Under the pieces are notes generated by a model. That model saw only the letters and a list, made by a program, of their open reading frames with translations, was not told where the DNA came from and did no database searches. A DNA stretch of 64,000 nt from Vibrio hangzhouensis (GTDB taxonomy: Bacteria > Pseudomonadota > Gammaproteobacteria > Enterobacterales > Vibrionaceae), in contig NZ_FNVG01000018.1 in NCBI RefSeq assembly GCF_900107935.1, positions 32,307-96,306 on the forward strand, written 5' to 3'. Positions 25,693-35,083 of this stretch are shown here, one piece after another (the first letter of the stretch is position 1; each line of letters starts with the position of its first letter). Made by a program: the position numbers and the translations under genes.

Positions 25693-26613
25693 ATGGCCAA
25701 AGACCTGTTCGCCAATCTTGACCTAAATTTGTTACGGACTTTTATCATCCTTAATCAGGAGCGGAATATGCGTAAAGCCGCGGAGAGATTATTTGTCTCT
25801 CAGCCAGCGGTCAGTAAGGCTCTACAGCGATTAAGAGATCACTTTGGCGATGAGTTGTTTGTAAAGACCCATCATGGGCTCAGAGCTACCGAGCGAGCCA
25901 ATCAACTTGCCGAGTCTATCGCCCCTATATTAGATGACCTGTCCAGTGCTATTAATCACTCGGCCGAGTTTGACCCCAGCCAACTGGAAGGTGTAATTAA
26001 AGTCGCCATCTCCCCTTTTTTTCTTGCGGGCATTGCATCCAAGCTTTTCCAGACACTTCACTCAGAAGCCCCCAATGTGCAGATTCAGTTTCTTAACTGG
26101 AGCAAGACCACACTTCAGGACATCGTTAATGACGATGTACATATCGGCCTCAACTACGCCATCGGTCATGCCCCTAAAGAACTGGTGCAAAAATATCTGG
26201 TGACTGATGACTTCAGAGCCTACATTCGCACTGACCATCCCCATACAAACAACTATGTCGACCTACAGCATAGTGCGGATTTTGAGATAGCCACGTTGAT
26301 AGCAGCAGACTGGAATTCCAATATCTCCAATACCGAAAAGCTATTGCGTTTGCGAAACTTCCAGCCAAATATCGTATTTCGCTCAGAATTGCCTTCGGCC
26401 ATCATAGATGTGGTCAAAAACACCGACATTTTGTTCCCGGGTTCTAAATATCTCAATCTCGATGCCCACCCTAACCTACGCTCCCTGGACATCCTCTTTG
26501 CCAATGAGTCTATTAACACCGAAATTAACGCCTTTTATCACTACAAGAATCGCAGTAACGCAACCACTCAATGGCTGCGAAGCAAGCTGTCTGACATTTT
26601 GGATAAATGGTAA
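25693..26613 (+). CDS. LysR-family transcriptional regulator
   Basis: A 306-residue LysR regulator. The N-terminal winged helix-turn-helix (about 7-66, with RKAAERLFVSQPAVSKALQRLRDHFGDELF) is followed by a periplasmic-binding-like effector domain (about 95-300). It is divergent from the chemoreceptor gene and convergent with a GH16 glucanase. LysR proteins often control the divergent gene, so the chemoreceptor is the first candidate target. Effector unknown. Confidence 0.88.
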   Translation: MAKDLFANLDLNLLRTFIILNQERNMRKAAERLFVSQPAVSKALQRLRDHFGDELFVKTHHGLRATERANQLAESIAPILDDLSSAINHSAEFDPSQLEGVIKVAISPFFLAGIASKLFQTLHSEAPNVQIQFLNWSKTTLQDIVNDDVHIGLNYAIGHAPKELVQKYLVTDDFRAYIRTDHPHTNNYVDLQHSADFEIATLIAADWNSNISNTEKLLRLRNFQPNIVFRSELPSAIIDVVKNTDILFPGSKYLNLDAHPNLRSLDILFANESINTEINAFYHYKNRSNATTQWLRSKLSDILDKW

Positions 26614-26652
26614 AAAACTCCCCCAACCCATACAGATTGGAGGAGTCTTTTA
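26614..26652. terminator. Bidirectional terminator between lysR and GH16
   Basis: An imperfect stem (ACTCCCCCAACC against GATTGGAGGAGT) is flanked by an A run on one side and a T run on the other. It serves both convergent genes. Confidence 0.75.
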
Positions 26653-26690
26653 GTTCTTAGTCATCATTGGTGACTGACTGAGCGAGAAAG

Positions 26691-28283
26691 TTACTTCTCA
26701 AACCGAATATTATCCAGCTTAAAGGTCATCGCACCTTGTGGTTCAAAGACCAGCAGGTTGCTAATGGCTTTCGGGTTCGCCTGATTGCCACCTACAAAGC
26801 GGTTATCACTATCCAGGATATCGGCGATAGCGATACGGACTTCACCCCACTCTCCAGTTGCTGGAAGTGGCACTGTATAGTCACTGGTTTTTGGCCAGCC
26901 ACTGTCCATCTTAACTAGCAGCTCAGTCCCGTTACCCATGCTTTCCACTTTCATATCAAACACCAGTACACCCGTTTCTTTCCAGTGACTGACATCGGTT
27001 ACAGGTGAGCGGAAGTAGATATTGCCCGCACCATTTTGTTTGGTGATTTCCAACACAGAACCACGACCCGCTTCCTCAACTTCCTGATGCTCAACAAGGT
27101 TCACCGGATCATAACTCGCGTAAGCAAGCGCAGCGTTCAATGAGTCCGTGAAGATGTCCAGAACCGGTCCATCAGCATAACTATCATCAGCAGCTAAAAT
27201 AGCAGGCGCTGCATGTCCTTCAACAAGTTTGGCCTCCTCTGACGTGCTCGCACAACCTTTGCCTTTCCAACGGTCCACTTTACAGCGATACACTTTCACA
27301 GAGTCCACTAGCATAGTTTTCGGGAACGTATCCGGGTCGATACCTTTCTGGTTTGCATTGGCCGACCAGGAGCCGCCAACTGCCAGGTTCAACAACAGGT
27401 GGAACTTTTCATCAAACGGAGCAGCACCCTTAGCGTTAACTAAACCACCTTCCTGTTCGTATTGGCTATACCAACCATCCTGAGTTTGTGTTGCATAGTG
27501 AATGTTGTCTACGTACCAGCGAATCTCCCCCTCTTCCCACTCAATAGCGTAGGTATGGAATCCATCCGCAGGGTTCACACCACCCGGTAATGTAGCGCCT
27601 TGTCCACTGTAGACGTTGTCAGGCCATTTTTTACCGTAGTGCAAACTACCATAGATGCGGTTCTCACCTTGCCCAGCGGTTGCTCCCGGTGCATCAGACT
27701 GAGATTTCAGGTTCACGGCTTCCATGATATCGATTTCGCCAGAAGCTGCCCACGTACCGTATTTGTTTTCTGTTGGTAACATCCAGATCGCTGGCCAGGT
27801 TCCCTGCCCTTCCGGAAGCTTAGCGCGGATCTCAAAGCGACCATATTTATGATCACGTTTATTCAGGGTGCGTAGACGCGCAGAGGTGTAAGGCAAGCGC
27901 TTTTCAGGGCCAGCTTTTCCTTCTGGGTTATCTGGACCTGTATAGCTCTCCTTGAGGGCAACGATATGCAGCATGCCGTCTTTTACAAATGCGTTTTTGT
28001 CCCGCTTGGTATAACACTGCTGTTCGTTATTGCCGCCGCCCCAACAGTTTTCTTCCAAACTCCAGTTACGTTTGTTGATTTCGTCACCATCAAACTCGTC
28101 TTCCCAGACAAGTTGCCAGTTATCGCTAGGTGTGACTGGCGCATACTCTAAAGCCACAGGCGCTTGAGTCTGTACCAGATCGGTATCTCCATCCGTGCTA
28201 TCACCGGTGCTTGCACAACCTGACAATAATGTCAGTGTCGCCAGCGAACTGAATACCGCGGTGTGATTTACAAAATGTCGCAT
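26691..28283 (-). CDS. GH16 endo-beta-1,3-glucanase (laminarinase) lipoprotein with C-terminal carbohydrate-binding-like domain
   Basis: A 530-residue secreted enzyme. The lipobox LLSGC gives lipid-anchored Cys23 with Ala at +2, so outer-membrane placement is likely. The GH16 jelly roll (about 55-325) has the catalytic motif EIDIMEA with Glu183 as nucleophile, Asp185, and Glu188 as acid/base. The C-terminal part (about 355-530) is a beta-sandwich resembling the galactose-binding-like ExoP domain; similar segments occur in the GH17 and GH3 proteins here. GH16 enzymes with this motif cut laminarin internally. GGAGAG precedes the ATG. No palindromic LacI operator is seen directly upstream. Confidence 0.88.
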   Translation of the reverse strand: MRHFVNHTAVFSSLATLTLLSGCASTGDSTDGDTDLVQTQAPVALEYAPVTPSDNWQLVWEDEFDGDEINKRNWSLEENCWGGGNNEQQCYTKRDKNAFVKDGMLHIVALKESYTGPDNPEGKAGPEKRLPYTSARLRTLNKRDHKYGRFEIRAKLPEGQGTWPAIWMLPTENKYGTWAASGEIDIMEAVNLKSQSDAPGATAGQGENRIYGSLHYGKKWPDNVYSGQGATLPGGVNPADGFHTYAIEWEEGEIRWYVDNIHYATQTQDGWYSQYEQEGGLVNAKGAAPFDEKFHLLLNLAVGGSWSANANQKGIDPDTFPKTMLVDSVKVYRCKVDRWKGKGCASTSEEAKLVEGHAAPAILAADDSYADGPVLDIFTDSLNAALAYASYDPVNLVEHQEVEEAGRGSVLEITKQNGAGNIYFRSPVTDVSHWKETGVLVFDMKVESMGNGTELLVKMDSGWPKTSDYTVPLPATGEWGEVRIAIADILDSDNRFVGGNQANPKAISNLLVFEPQGAMTFKLDNIRFEK

Positions 28284-28320
28284 TACTACTCTCCGTTATA
28301 CGAGATTAACTAGTCACAGT

Positions 28321-28341
28321 GTTGCCGTTACATTCGGCAAC
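28321..28341 (-). terminator. Hairpin between the two GH16 genes
   Basis: Perfect inverted repeat GTTGCCG-7-CGGCAAC, 19-39 bp past the stop of the upstream GH16 gene. No T run follows, so it may be an mRNA-protecting stem rather than a full terminator. Confidence 0.4.
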
Positions 28342-28359
28342 TCTGCATCATCCTGAATC

Positions 28360-29406
28360 TTATTTTTTATGGGATTGTGCTCGTCTTGACCTTCTCATTA
28401 ACGCTGCAATGAATCCCAAAATGAGTGAATGTATTGTGGTTCCCCCTCCAGAGTTGGCTGCCGTGGTCTGCGTGCTGCCACCGTCATCTTGATTGTCGGG
28501 AATGTCATCTTGACTCTCAGGAACAGGGGTATCCTCATCGCAAAACGTGACGTGATTGGTATCACTGGGTTGGCAATGTGCAATGTAGTCCACTTCCATC
28601 GTCGCCATTTCCAACGACGGGTCAATGCTACCTCCCAAATTGCCGCCCATTGCTACGTTAAGCAACGCGAACATTGGCTCTTCATAGCGATCGCAGTAAC
28701 GCAAGTCATGACTAGTGACGAGTAGTTCATCGATAAAAAAGTCAACTCGATCTTTCGTCCATTCAATCGCATATCGATGCCAATCCTGTACATCCTGAGC
28801 ACCGTTTGGGTATGAATATCGATACTCATGACCGCAACCGGCGTAATTGAAAAAGTTAGTGATGTAGGTATCCGGTTCGTTGGAGAACCACTCCCAAACA
28901 TCGATTTCGCTCGCGCCCTTATTTGGCCAGCCTACGTTGTCCCCATCGCCTTTAATTGGTTGTTCTGCAATACGATTTTCTAGCATCCAGAAAGCCGGCC
29001 ACGTTCCACCCTCTAATTGATGAAAACGAATTCGTGCTTCTAAACGGCCATAGAGAAACTCTTGCTTGTCTTTTGAATTTAATCGCCCTGATGTCCAGGT
29101 TTTCATCTGACCACCAAGCGTTGCACACGATTGTGTTTTCTTTCGTGCAATGATTTTTAGCGTGCCATTTGATACATCGTAATTACGCTCATCGGAATAA
29201 TCGTCGTCGGTATAACATTGAACTTCGTTGTTGTAATTTGCCTGAGTCTGCGCAGTCCAGTTATTCCAATTGACCCGATCACCCTCAAAGGTATCAATCC
29301 AGTGCACCTCCCAACCCGCCTGGGCTAAAAGTGGAGTCATTAATACACCACCCAAAACTAACGCTTTACTTGTTAGCAGCGCTTGGCGAATGAACCTCGT
29401 AAACAT
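28360..29406 (-). CDS. GH16 glucanase with GlyGly-CTERM surface-sorting tail
   Basis: A 348-residue secreted GH16 enzyme. A signal peptide (about 1-30, LLAQA) is followed by the GH16 fold (about 31-275) with catalytic EIDVWE (Glu167, Asp169, Glu172). The C-terminus has a low-complexity linker rich in Asp, Thr and Gly, then SGGGTT, a hydrophobic stretch (IHSLILGFIAAL) and a basic end (RRSRRAQSHKK). That layout fits GlyGly-CTERM, the sorting signal handled by rhombosortase in proteins exported by type II secretion. The enzyme is therefore probably surface-displayed. Beta-1,3-glucan is the likely substrate by context; other GH16 specificities remain possible. Confidence 0.85.
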   Translation of the reverse strand: MFTRFIRQALLTSKALVLGGVLMTPLLAQAGWEVHWIDTFEGDRVNWNNWTAQTQANYNNEVQCYTDDDYSDERNYDVSNGTLKIIARKKTQSCATLGGQMKTWTSGRLNSKDKQEFLYGRLEARIRFHQLEGGTWPAFWMLENRIAEQPIKGDGDNVGWPNKGASEIDVWEWFSNEPDTYITNFFNYAGCGHEYRYSYPNGAQDVQDWHRYAIEWTKDRVDFFIDELLVTSHDLRYCDRYEEPMFALLNVAMGGNLGGSIDPSLEMATMEVDYIAHCQPSDTNHVTFCDEDTPVPESQDDIPDNQDDGGSTQTTAANSGGGTTIHSLILGFIAALMRRSRRAQSHKK

Positions 29407-29494
29407 CTTCTCTCCATACTCAATCGTTGTTGAAACAAACCATTCAAGTCTAATTAACCGCTTTTCATTTCAACTCTTCCCTACCCGAGTAATA

Positions 29495-29528
29495 AAGGCT
29501 CAGGCAATAATCATTGCCTGAGGCCTTT
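29495..29528. terminator. Strong terminator after the GH17 gene
   Basis: A nearly perfect 15-bp stem (AAAGGCTCAGGCAAT and its partner, one mismatch) with a 4-nt loop, 18 bp past the GH17 stop. It separates GH17 from the GH16 genes, which then need their own promoter or readthrough. Confidence 0.8.
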
Positions 29529-29545
29529 GTTAATACTCGACAGAT

Positions 29546-31954
29546 TTACTCAAACCACGACACGTTTCTGATTTGAATGTCGCTGTCAGTCAACCCTTCA
29601 TTAGTTGTACCGTGTACCATGAATGGTTGCGTGACTTTGGTCATCTCCGGCTCGCCGCCGAAATCACTAACATTTACCTCTATGGTTTGCCATTCCGTGG
29701 TTAGCGTATATACACCTTCGTTAAAGCGTACCGCGTGGTTTGCTGACCATTGGCCACCCTTGTCCGACTGGAAGCCAACACCAAAACCAAACTCAGCAAG
29801 TACTTTTCCAGCGTCAGTAGAACCTCTGATTTCAAACGACATTTTCGTCATGCCTGAGAAGTCTCTGGTCACATTGTCACCAATGTGCGCACCCCACCCC
29901 CAACTCTGGGCACCTGTTGGCGAAGGCGTCACTGTCAATACACCGCCATCAATCGATGCTTCTGCCGTGCCTTCCCAACCATAAGCGTTGGCAAAAGCTT
30001 CGCTACCTAAGACCTTGAACTCGCCTTCTGCAGGTGGTTGCTCTACAGGCGCAAATGGTGGTGGAAGTACATCATCCATGAGAGCGACTTCGTTGCCACC
30101 GTAACTTGCTGTGAACGCACAGTCTCTAGTCAAGCTAAGGCTATTCAAAGTTTCAACTTTATCCCAAGCCAAGTATTTGACGTTGCAATTGATATCAACC
30201 AGACCAAAGTGCTTCTCCGAATGACCTGCGTCATCTCCTCCTTTCCATGGCTCATCAAACGCCTGGAAGAAGAACATCGAAACGCCCGAATCATCGCTGA
30301 AGTCACGCATATCGTCATGGAATAGCTTTTGTTTGTATTCATCCGCTGCTTGTGTGCCACCATCCCCATATAGGTCAGTCGACACGGTAGACCAACCAGT
30401 TTCGCCAATATGAATCGGTTTGGTTGGGTCAACAGAATGAACGAACTGCTGAGCTGCCGCATATTGCTCTAATGAATGCACAAACGCTTTGTCCATAGCA
30501 GACGCAATTTGCTCTTTTTTAGTCAGCCCCTGCTCAGATTCTGGTACCTTCCACTCCTTGCTGAACGTTGGGTGATAATAGGTGTCATGGTGCGCGTAGG
30601 TGTGCAAAGATACATAGTCTACGGCCTGGATCAGTGCCTTAAGATCTGCCTGATCATTATTGTTACCATTCGCATCCTGACCAGCCCAGACAGCCCAGTT
30701 ATCTGAGGTTGTGATCCATAGGTCACTAGTGTCTTCGCTCTCAAGTTTCCAGTTTTGCAGATCGTTGACGTGGTTTAGGATGATGGATGGATGAACCTTG
30801 TAAGATGCCGCCCAGTCCACCATGGCTTCATTACCCACAGCGATGACCTTAACGATATCCGGGTAGGCCAGAGCCAGTTCCTTCGCTTTTGCCATTTCCA
30901 ACGCATTGTTTGGTGAATCGGTTGCCGAATCGATGGTATTACCCGTCCAAGAGTTTAGTGCATCAATCCATACACCCAACATCACATACATTTCAAAGCT
31001 AGGATCTTCCTGTTTAAGTTGGTGAATCGCAGCAAGTAGGTTCTCAGTGTTACTTACATCATCCAGCCCTTTGAAGCCCTGAGTGTTATAGGTACGTACC
31101 ATCTTGATGCCCATGGCGTTGAGGATCTTCATATCTTCCATTTGATCTTCAACGCTCGGTACGGTTTCACCTGATGCACGTTCTGTTGTGCGCCAAGCGC
31201 CATAAGAGATAGCCTGAAATTCAGGATTACCTAAAAGCGGCTTGCCGGAGTCAGATACAGGAAAGCTCTCCGGTTGTGGCTGGTCGAGTAAACCTTTACC
31301 TTCGTGGCGTACATTGTCCCAGTAGAAGACCTTGTCACTGGCATCGCTCATGAAGTCAAAGAAAATACTTTTCTTGTTGTAAACGAAATCTGGATTCAGC
31401 TCACCCGCATTAAGATTAGTGAAATCAAATGTCAGCATTTCCCACTGGTTGGCCTGAGTTGTATTCACCAACACTTCAGCAAACTCGTCACCGTTGTTAG
31501 CATTTTCGACTTTTAACAGGACTGGAATATCTGCCTCTGGTGCATACACCCAGATGGTGATTTGACTTAACTCTTCGCTCAGGTCCAGTGCCTTAGTATC
31601 AGAAAGCGTCGTCCCCGCCCATGGTTGAGCGCCGACAGGTTTGGTGGTCTTTAGTACAGTACCCAAAGGCTTTGAGGCAAAAGAAGCGACCTCACCAGCA
31701 AAGGTACCGGCATCCGGGTTAATTGCCGGGGCTTCTGTCACGGCACCTTCAAAGTCAACCGGTGATGTCAGATCCATTTTGTAATCTGGTGTCACAGACA
31801 CAACCGTCACTTCGTTGCCACCATCATTTCCTCCAGGCGGCGGTGCAACGACTTCTTCACTTGAGTTATCGCCACCACAACCAACCAATGCCAGAGTGAT
31901 TGCAGACACCAGCGCTACATTAGCAAGCCGAAAACTTCGATTAGTTACTCTCAT
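29546..31954 (-). CDS. GH17 beta-1,3-glucanase lipoprotein flanked by two carbohydrate-binding-like domains
   Basis: An 802-residue lipoprotein (lipobox LALVGC, Cys26, Gly at +2). After a Gly/Pro-rich linker come a first beta-sandwich (about 60-218), a TIM-barrel catalytic domain (about 235-630), and a second beta-sandwich (about 655-802). The barrel fits GH17: Glu376 in VGNEAMVDW is the expected acid/base and Glu518 in HIGETGWST the nucleophile. Bacterial GH17 enzymes act on beta-1,3-glucan, often on debranched laminarin, complementing GH16. Operators with the GAAAGCGCTTTC core lie 66 and 244 bp upstream, placing the gene in the LacI-type regulon. It seems to be monocistronic. Confidence 0.85.
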   Translation of the reverse strand: MRVTNRSFRLANVALVSAITLALVGCGGDNSSEEVVAPPPGGNDGGNEVTVVSVTPDYKMDLTSPVDFEGAVTEAPAINPDAGTFAGEVASFASKPLGTVLKTTKPVGAQPWAGTTLSDTKALDLSEELSQITIWVYAPEADIPVLLKVENANNGDEFAEVLVNTTQANQWEMLTFDFTNLNAGELNPDFVYNKKSIFFDFMSDASDKVFYWDNVRHEGKGLLDQPQPESFPVSDSGKPLLGNPEFQAISYGAWRTTERASGETVPSVEDQMEDMKILNAMGIKMVRTYNTQGFKGLDDVSNTENLLAAIHQLKQEDPSFEMYVMLGVWIDALNSWTGNTIDSATDSPNNALEMAKAKELALAYPDIVKVIAVGNEAMVDWAASYKVHPSIILNHVNDLQNWKLESEDTSDLWITTSDNWAVWAGQDANGNNNDQADLKALIQAVDYVSLHTYAHHDTYYHPTFSKEWKVPESEQGLTKKEQIASAMDKAFVHSLEQYAAAQQFVHSVDPTKPIHIGETGWSTVSTDLYGDGGTQAADEYKQKLFHDDMRDFSDDSGVSMFFFQAFDEPWKGGDDAGHSEKHFGLVDINCNVKYLAWDKVETLNSLSLTRDCAFTASYGGNEVALMDDVLPPPFAPVEQPPAEGEFKVLGSEAFANAYGWEGTAEASIDGGVLTVTPSPTGAQSWGWGAHIGDNVTRDFSGMTKMSFEIRGSTDAGKVLAEFGFGVGFQSDKGGQWSANHAVRFNEGVYTLTTEWQTIEVNVSDFGGEPEMTKVTQPFMVHGTTNEGLTDSDIQIRNVSWFE

Positions 31955-32019
31955 TCTATATTTCCTTATTATTCTGAGTTCGCATTAGCTCGAGATTGAC
32001 CAAATTCCCAATAAATATA

Positions 32020-32031
32020 GAAAGCGCTTTC
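32020..32031. promoter_or_regulatory. LacI-family operator before GH17, site 1
   Basis: GAAAGCGCTTTC, a perfect 12-bp palindrome with central CG, 66 bp before the GH17 start. LacI-family proteins bind even palindromes of this type, and the same core recurs across the locus. Confidence 0.8.
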
Positions 32032-32197
32032 TTTTGCGTTTACGAAAAATACGCCAAAATCACGTTTCTATACAAACAAACACTGGCATAGGAATCAGCC
32101 ATTAATTACCGCACAACCTTAATAAACTACATTTATCGGACGCTGTATATAGCCCAAAACAGCCCTATTTCGGAAACTAGAATCCAGTCACCAAAAA

Positions 32198-32209
32198 GAA
32201 AGCGCTTAC
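32198..32209. promoter_or_regulatory. LacI-family operator before GH17, site 2
   Basis: GAAAGCGCTTAC, one base off the perfect palindrome, 178 bp from site 1. The spacing would allow looping by a tetrameric or paired dimeric repressor. Confidence 0.65.
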
Positions 32210-32445
32210 TTTTGTGTGATTTGCAACTGCTTTCGTATCAACAAGAAAAGAAGACAAATTCTATTTAGAATTTATAGTGTAAATCACATATCCAACGGGG
32301 CTTGGAGTGGAGGCGTCAATCGTCACTTTGTTGCAAGAGACTCATTAACAAGTTAGAGAGCAATAGGTTAAACAGATTGGTGTTAAATAATTGTGTCTGA
32401 AAGCCCTTCGTGTGAACAAAGGGCCCCAAAACGAAAAGATCGTCC

Positions 32446-34050
32446 CTAAAAGGCAGAAAGAGAAACCAGCGTTTTGGTATAGTCCTGCTGTGGCTGGCTA
32501 AACAGTGTTTGTGTCTCCCCTTGCTCGACGATTTCACCATTTCTCATCACTATGGTGTAGTGACACAGCGACTTCACTACGTTCAAATCATGACTGATAA
32601 ACAGATAAGTCAGACCGTATTTAAGCTGGAGGTCTTTTAGCAGGTCCAATACCTGAGCTTGTACTGTTCTGTCTAACGATGAAGTAGGCTCATCAAGCAA
32701 AATGAATTCCGGTTTCAGAATCAGGGCGCGAGCAATCGCAATACGTTGCCTCTGCCCTCCGGAGAATTCATTCGGATAACGGTGTCTCGTATTCGGGTCC
32801 AAGTCCACCTCGCGCATCACTTCACAAATCATTTGGTCTAATGTCTCGTCGTCATGCTCAAAGTGAACTCGCAGTCCTTCACCAATCACCTGGGCAACGG
32901 ACATTCGTGGATTGAGTGCGGAAAAAGGATCCTGAAACACCACTTGCATTCGACTGCGATAGGGAAGCATCCCTTTGCGATCTAAAGTCTGAATATCATG
33001 TCCATCAAACTCAATGATCCCTTCGCTGTGAACCAGCTTTAATATCGCCATCCCCGTTGTCGATTTCCCTGAGCCGCTCTCCCCTACCAGACCAATGGAG
33101 TGGCCTTTTCTAAGCTGAAATTTCATGCCTGTCACTGCCTTGACGTGGTCAATAACACGCTTAAACAGGCCTCCTTTAATGGGAAACCAAACTTTAAGGT
33201 CATCGACTGACAATAGTGGTTTAGCGTTCTCTGCCGCCGTTACCGGCAAACCTCGTGGATCTGAGTTAATCAGTTTTTGAGTATATGGATGGTTCGGTGC
33301 CTCAAAAACCTGATGACACTCGCCCACTTCAACCAGTTTGCCTTGCTGCATTACCGCTACTCTGTCGGCTATGCGGCGCACAATACTCAGATCGTGGGTG
33401 ATAAACAGCATCGCCATACCGAATTCTTTCTGCAGTTCTTTCAGAAGATCAAGGATCTGCGCCTGAACTGAAACATCTAAAGCGGTTGTCGGCTCGTCGG
33501 CAATCAACAATTCTGGTTCATTAATCAACGCCATTGCTATCATCACCCTCTGCCTCTCTCCACCAGAAAGTTCATGAGGATAAGCCGTTATTTTCTGCTC
33601 TGGATTGCGAATTCCTACTTTTTTAAGCCAGGAGATAGCAAGTGCTTCCGCTTTGCTCGTGCGCATACCGCGATGGATCGCCAGTGTTTCCACCAACTGT
33701 TTACCAATCTTGTGCAGAGGGTTTAAAGAGACCATCGGTTCCTGGAAAATCATTCCGATGCGTCCTCCGCGAATGCCACGCAACTGTCGCTCGGAACAGT
33801 TCAACATATCTACGTCATCAAACTGAACATGACCACCAAGATAGTGACTGGAACCTTTCGGGAGCAACTTCAATACTGAGTTAGCCGTCACGGACTTGCC
33901 GGAGCCACTCTCTCCAACTAAGGCTAATGTTTCCCCTTTGCGTATTTTGAGTGATACATCAAAGGTTACCTGTTCGACATTCTTACCCCGACCAAATCCA
34001 ACCGACAGATTTTCAATGGCGAGTACGTGTTTAGGATCATCTTTCGTCAT
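32446..34050 (-). CDS. yejF: Peptide/microcin C ABC transporter ATPase YejF
   Basis: A 534-residue fused ATPase with two nucleotide-binding domains. Walker A GESGSGKSVT (about 45) and LSGGERQRVMIAMAL form the first. Walker A GESGSGKSTT (about 325) and FSGGQRQRIAIARAL form the second, with Walker B LLLDEPTSSLD. Length equals E. coli YejF (529). It is the last gene of yejABEF, 10 bp after yejE. The E. coli system takes up peptides and the peptide-nucleotide antibiotic microcin C. Confidence 0.92.
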   Translation of the reverse strand: MTKDDPKHVLAIENLSVGFGRGKNVEQVTFDVSLKIRKGETLALVGESGSGKSVTANSVLKLLPKGSSHYLGGHVQFDDVDMLNCSERQLRGIRGGRIGMIFQEPMVSLNPLHKIGKQLVETLAIHRGMRTSKAEALAISWLKKVGIRNPEQKITAYPHELSGGERQRVMIAMALINEPELLIADEPTTALDVSVQAQILDLLKELQKEFGMAMLFITHDLSIVRRIADRVAVMQQGKLVEVGECHQVFEAPNHPYTQKLINSDPRGLPVTAAENAKPLLSVDDLKVWFPIKGGLFKRVIDHVKAVTGMKFQLRKGHSIGLVGESGSGKSTTGMAILKLVHSEGIIEFDGHDIQTLDRKGMLPYRSRMQVVFQDPFSALNPRMSVAQVIGEGLRVHFEHDDETLDQMICEVMREVDLDPNTRHRYPNEFSGGQRQRIAIARALILKPEFILLDEPTSSLDRTVQAQVLDLLKDLQLKYGLTYLFISHDLNVVKSLCHYTIVMRNGEIVEQGETQTLFSQPQQDYTKTLVSLSAF

Positions 34051-34060
34051 AATCTACCTG

Positions 34061-35083
34061 TTAGCCCTGCTGATGGGGATCAAACGCGTCACGAACAGCC
34101 TCACCTGCGAAGACCAGCAGTGTGAGCATCACAGACAAGACGGCAAACGCAGACAGGCCCAGCCACGGGGCTTGCAAGTTAGCTTTGCCCTGCGCCAATA
34201 ACTCACCTAAGGAAGGAGAGCCTGCAGGCAAACCAAAACCAAGAAAGTCTAACGAGGTTAACGTTGTTACCGAACCAGACAGAATAAACGGCATCATAGT
34301 TAGGGACGCCACCATTGCATTCGGCAACATATGTCGGAGCATAATTCGTTTGTCATCCACTCCCATTGCGTGGGCGGCTTTTACATAGTCGAAGTTTCGA
34401 CACCGTAGAAACTCAGCCCGAACCACACCAACCAGACTCATCCAGCTAAAGAGCACCATGATGCCCAACAGCCACCAGAAGTTTGGTTCGACAAAGCTGG
34501 AAAGAATGATCAACAGGAACAGCGTTGGCATCCCTGACCATACCTCGATAAACCGTTGACCGAACAGATCTATCCATCCCCCGTAATAACCCTGTGTAGC
34601 GCCAACCGCCACTCCAATGATGCTCGATACGATGGTAAGAATAAAACCAAACAGTACCGAAATTCGGAAGCCGTATATAATACGAGCTAACACATCGCGA
34701 CCCTTATCGTCGGTTCCAAGCCAATTCACATTGTCTGGAGCGGAAGGGACTGACGCTACAATGTCATAATTGATTGTGTCGTAACTAAAACGAATGACTG
34801 GCCAAACAATAAAGCCCTTCTCTTCAATGAGCTCTATCACGTACGGGTCGGTGTAGTCAGCTTCGGTCTCAAATTCACCACCAAACTCTGTTTCTGCGTA
34901 TTGGCTAAAGACCGGGTAATACCACTGATTGTCGTATTCCACCAAAAGCGGTTTATCATTCGAGATGAATTCAGCAAACAGACTAAGAAAGAACAGGACC
35001 AAAAAAATCCACGTCGACCAATAGCCACGTTTGTTGGCTTTGAAACGCAGCCAACGAGCTCTGGTAAGAGGGTTCATCGCCAT
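34061..35083 (-). CDS. yejE: Peptide ABC transporter permease YejE
   Basis: A 340-residue permease with the long periplasmic insertion after the first membrane segment that is typical of YejE (DNQWYYPVFSQYAETEFGGEFETEADY split as DNQWYYPVFSQY and ETEADYTDPYV). The EAA loop is VKAAHAMGVDDKRIMLRHMLPN. Its ATG follows the yejB stop directly. Confidence 0.92.
   Translation of the reverse strand: MAMNPLTRARWLRFKANKRGYWSTWIFLVLFFLSLFAEFISNDKPLLVEYDNQWYYPVFSQYAETEFGGEFETEADYTDPYVIELIEEKGFIVWPVIRFSYDTINYDIVASVPSAPDNVNWLGTDDKGRDVLARIIYGFRISVLFGFILTIVSSIIGVAVGATQGYYGGWIDLFGQRFIEVWSGMPTLFLLIILSSFVEPNFWWLLGIMVLFSWMSLVGVVRAEFLRCRNFDYVKAAHAMGVDDKRIMLRHMLPNAMVASLTMMPFILSGSVTTLTSLDFLGFGLPAGSPSLGELLAQGKANLQAPWLGLSAFAVLSVMLTLLVFAGEAVRDAFDPHQQG

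Larger units (their letters stand above)
31955..32445. promoter_or_regulatory. Regulatory region upstream of GH17
   Basis: The 491-bp gap between yejF (stop at 32446) and GH17 holds two operator palindromes (listed separately) in AT-rich DNA. No ORF is convincing. Confidence 0.7.

Noticed and set aside
27888..27903. GCAAGCGCTTTTCA inside the GH16 gene as another operator
   Set aside because: It lies in coding sequence, matches only the central AAGCGCTT on both sides, and such cores are expected by chance.
29577..29984. 135-codon ORF on the plus strand
   Set aside because: It is antisense to the C-terminal domain of the GH17 gene, with composition typical of a shadow frame.
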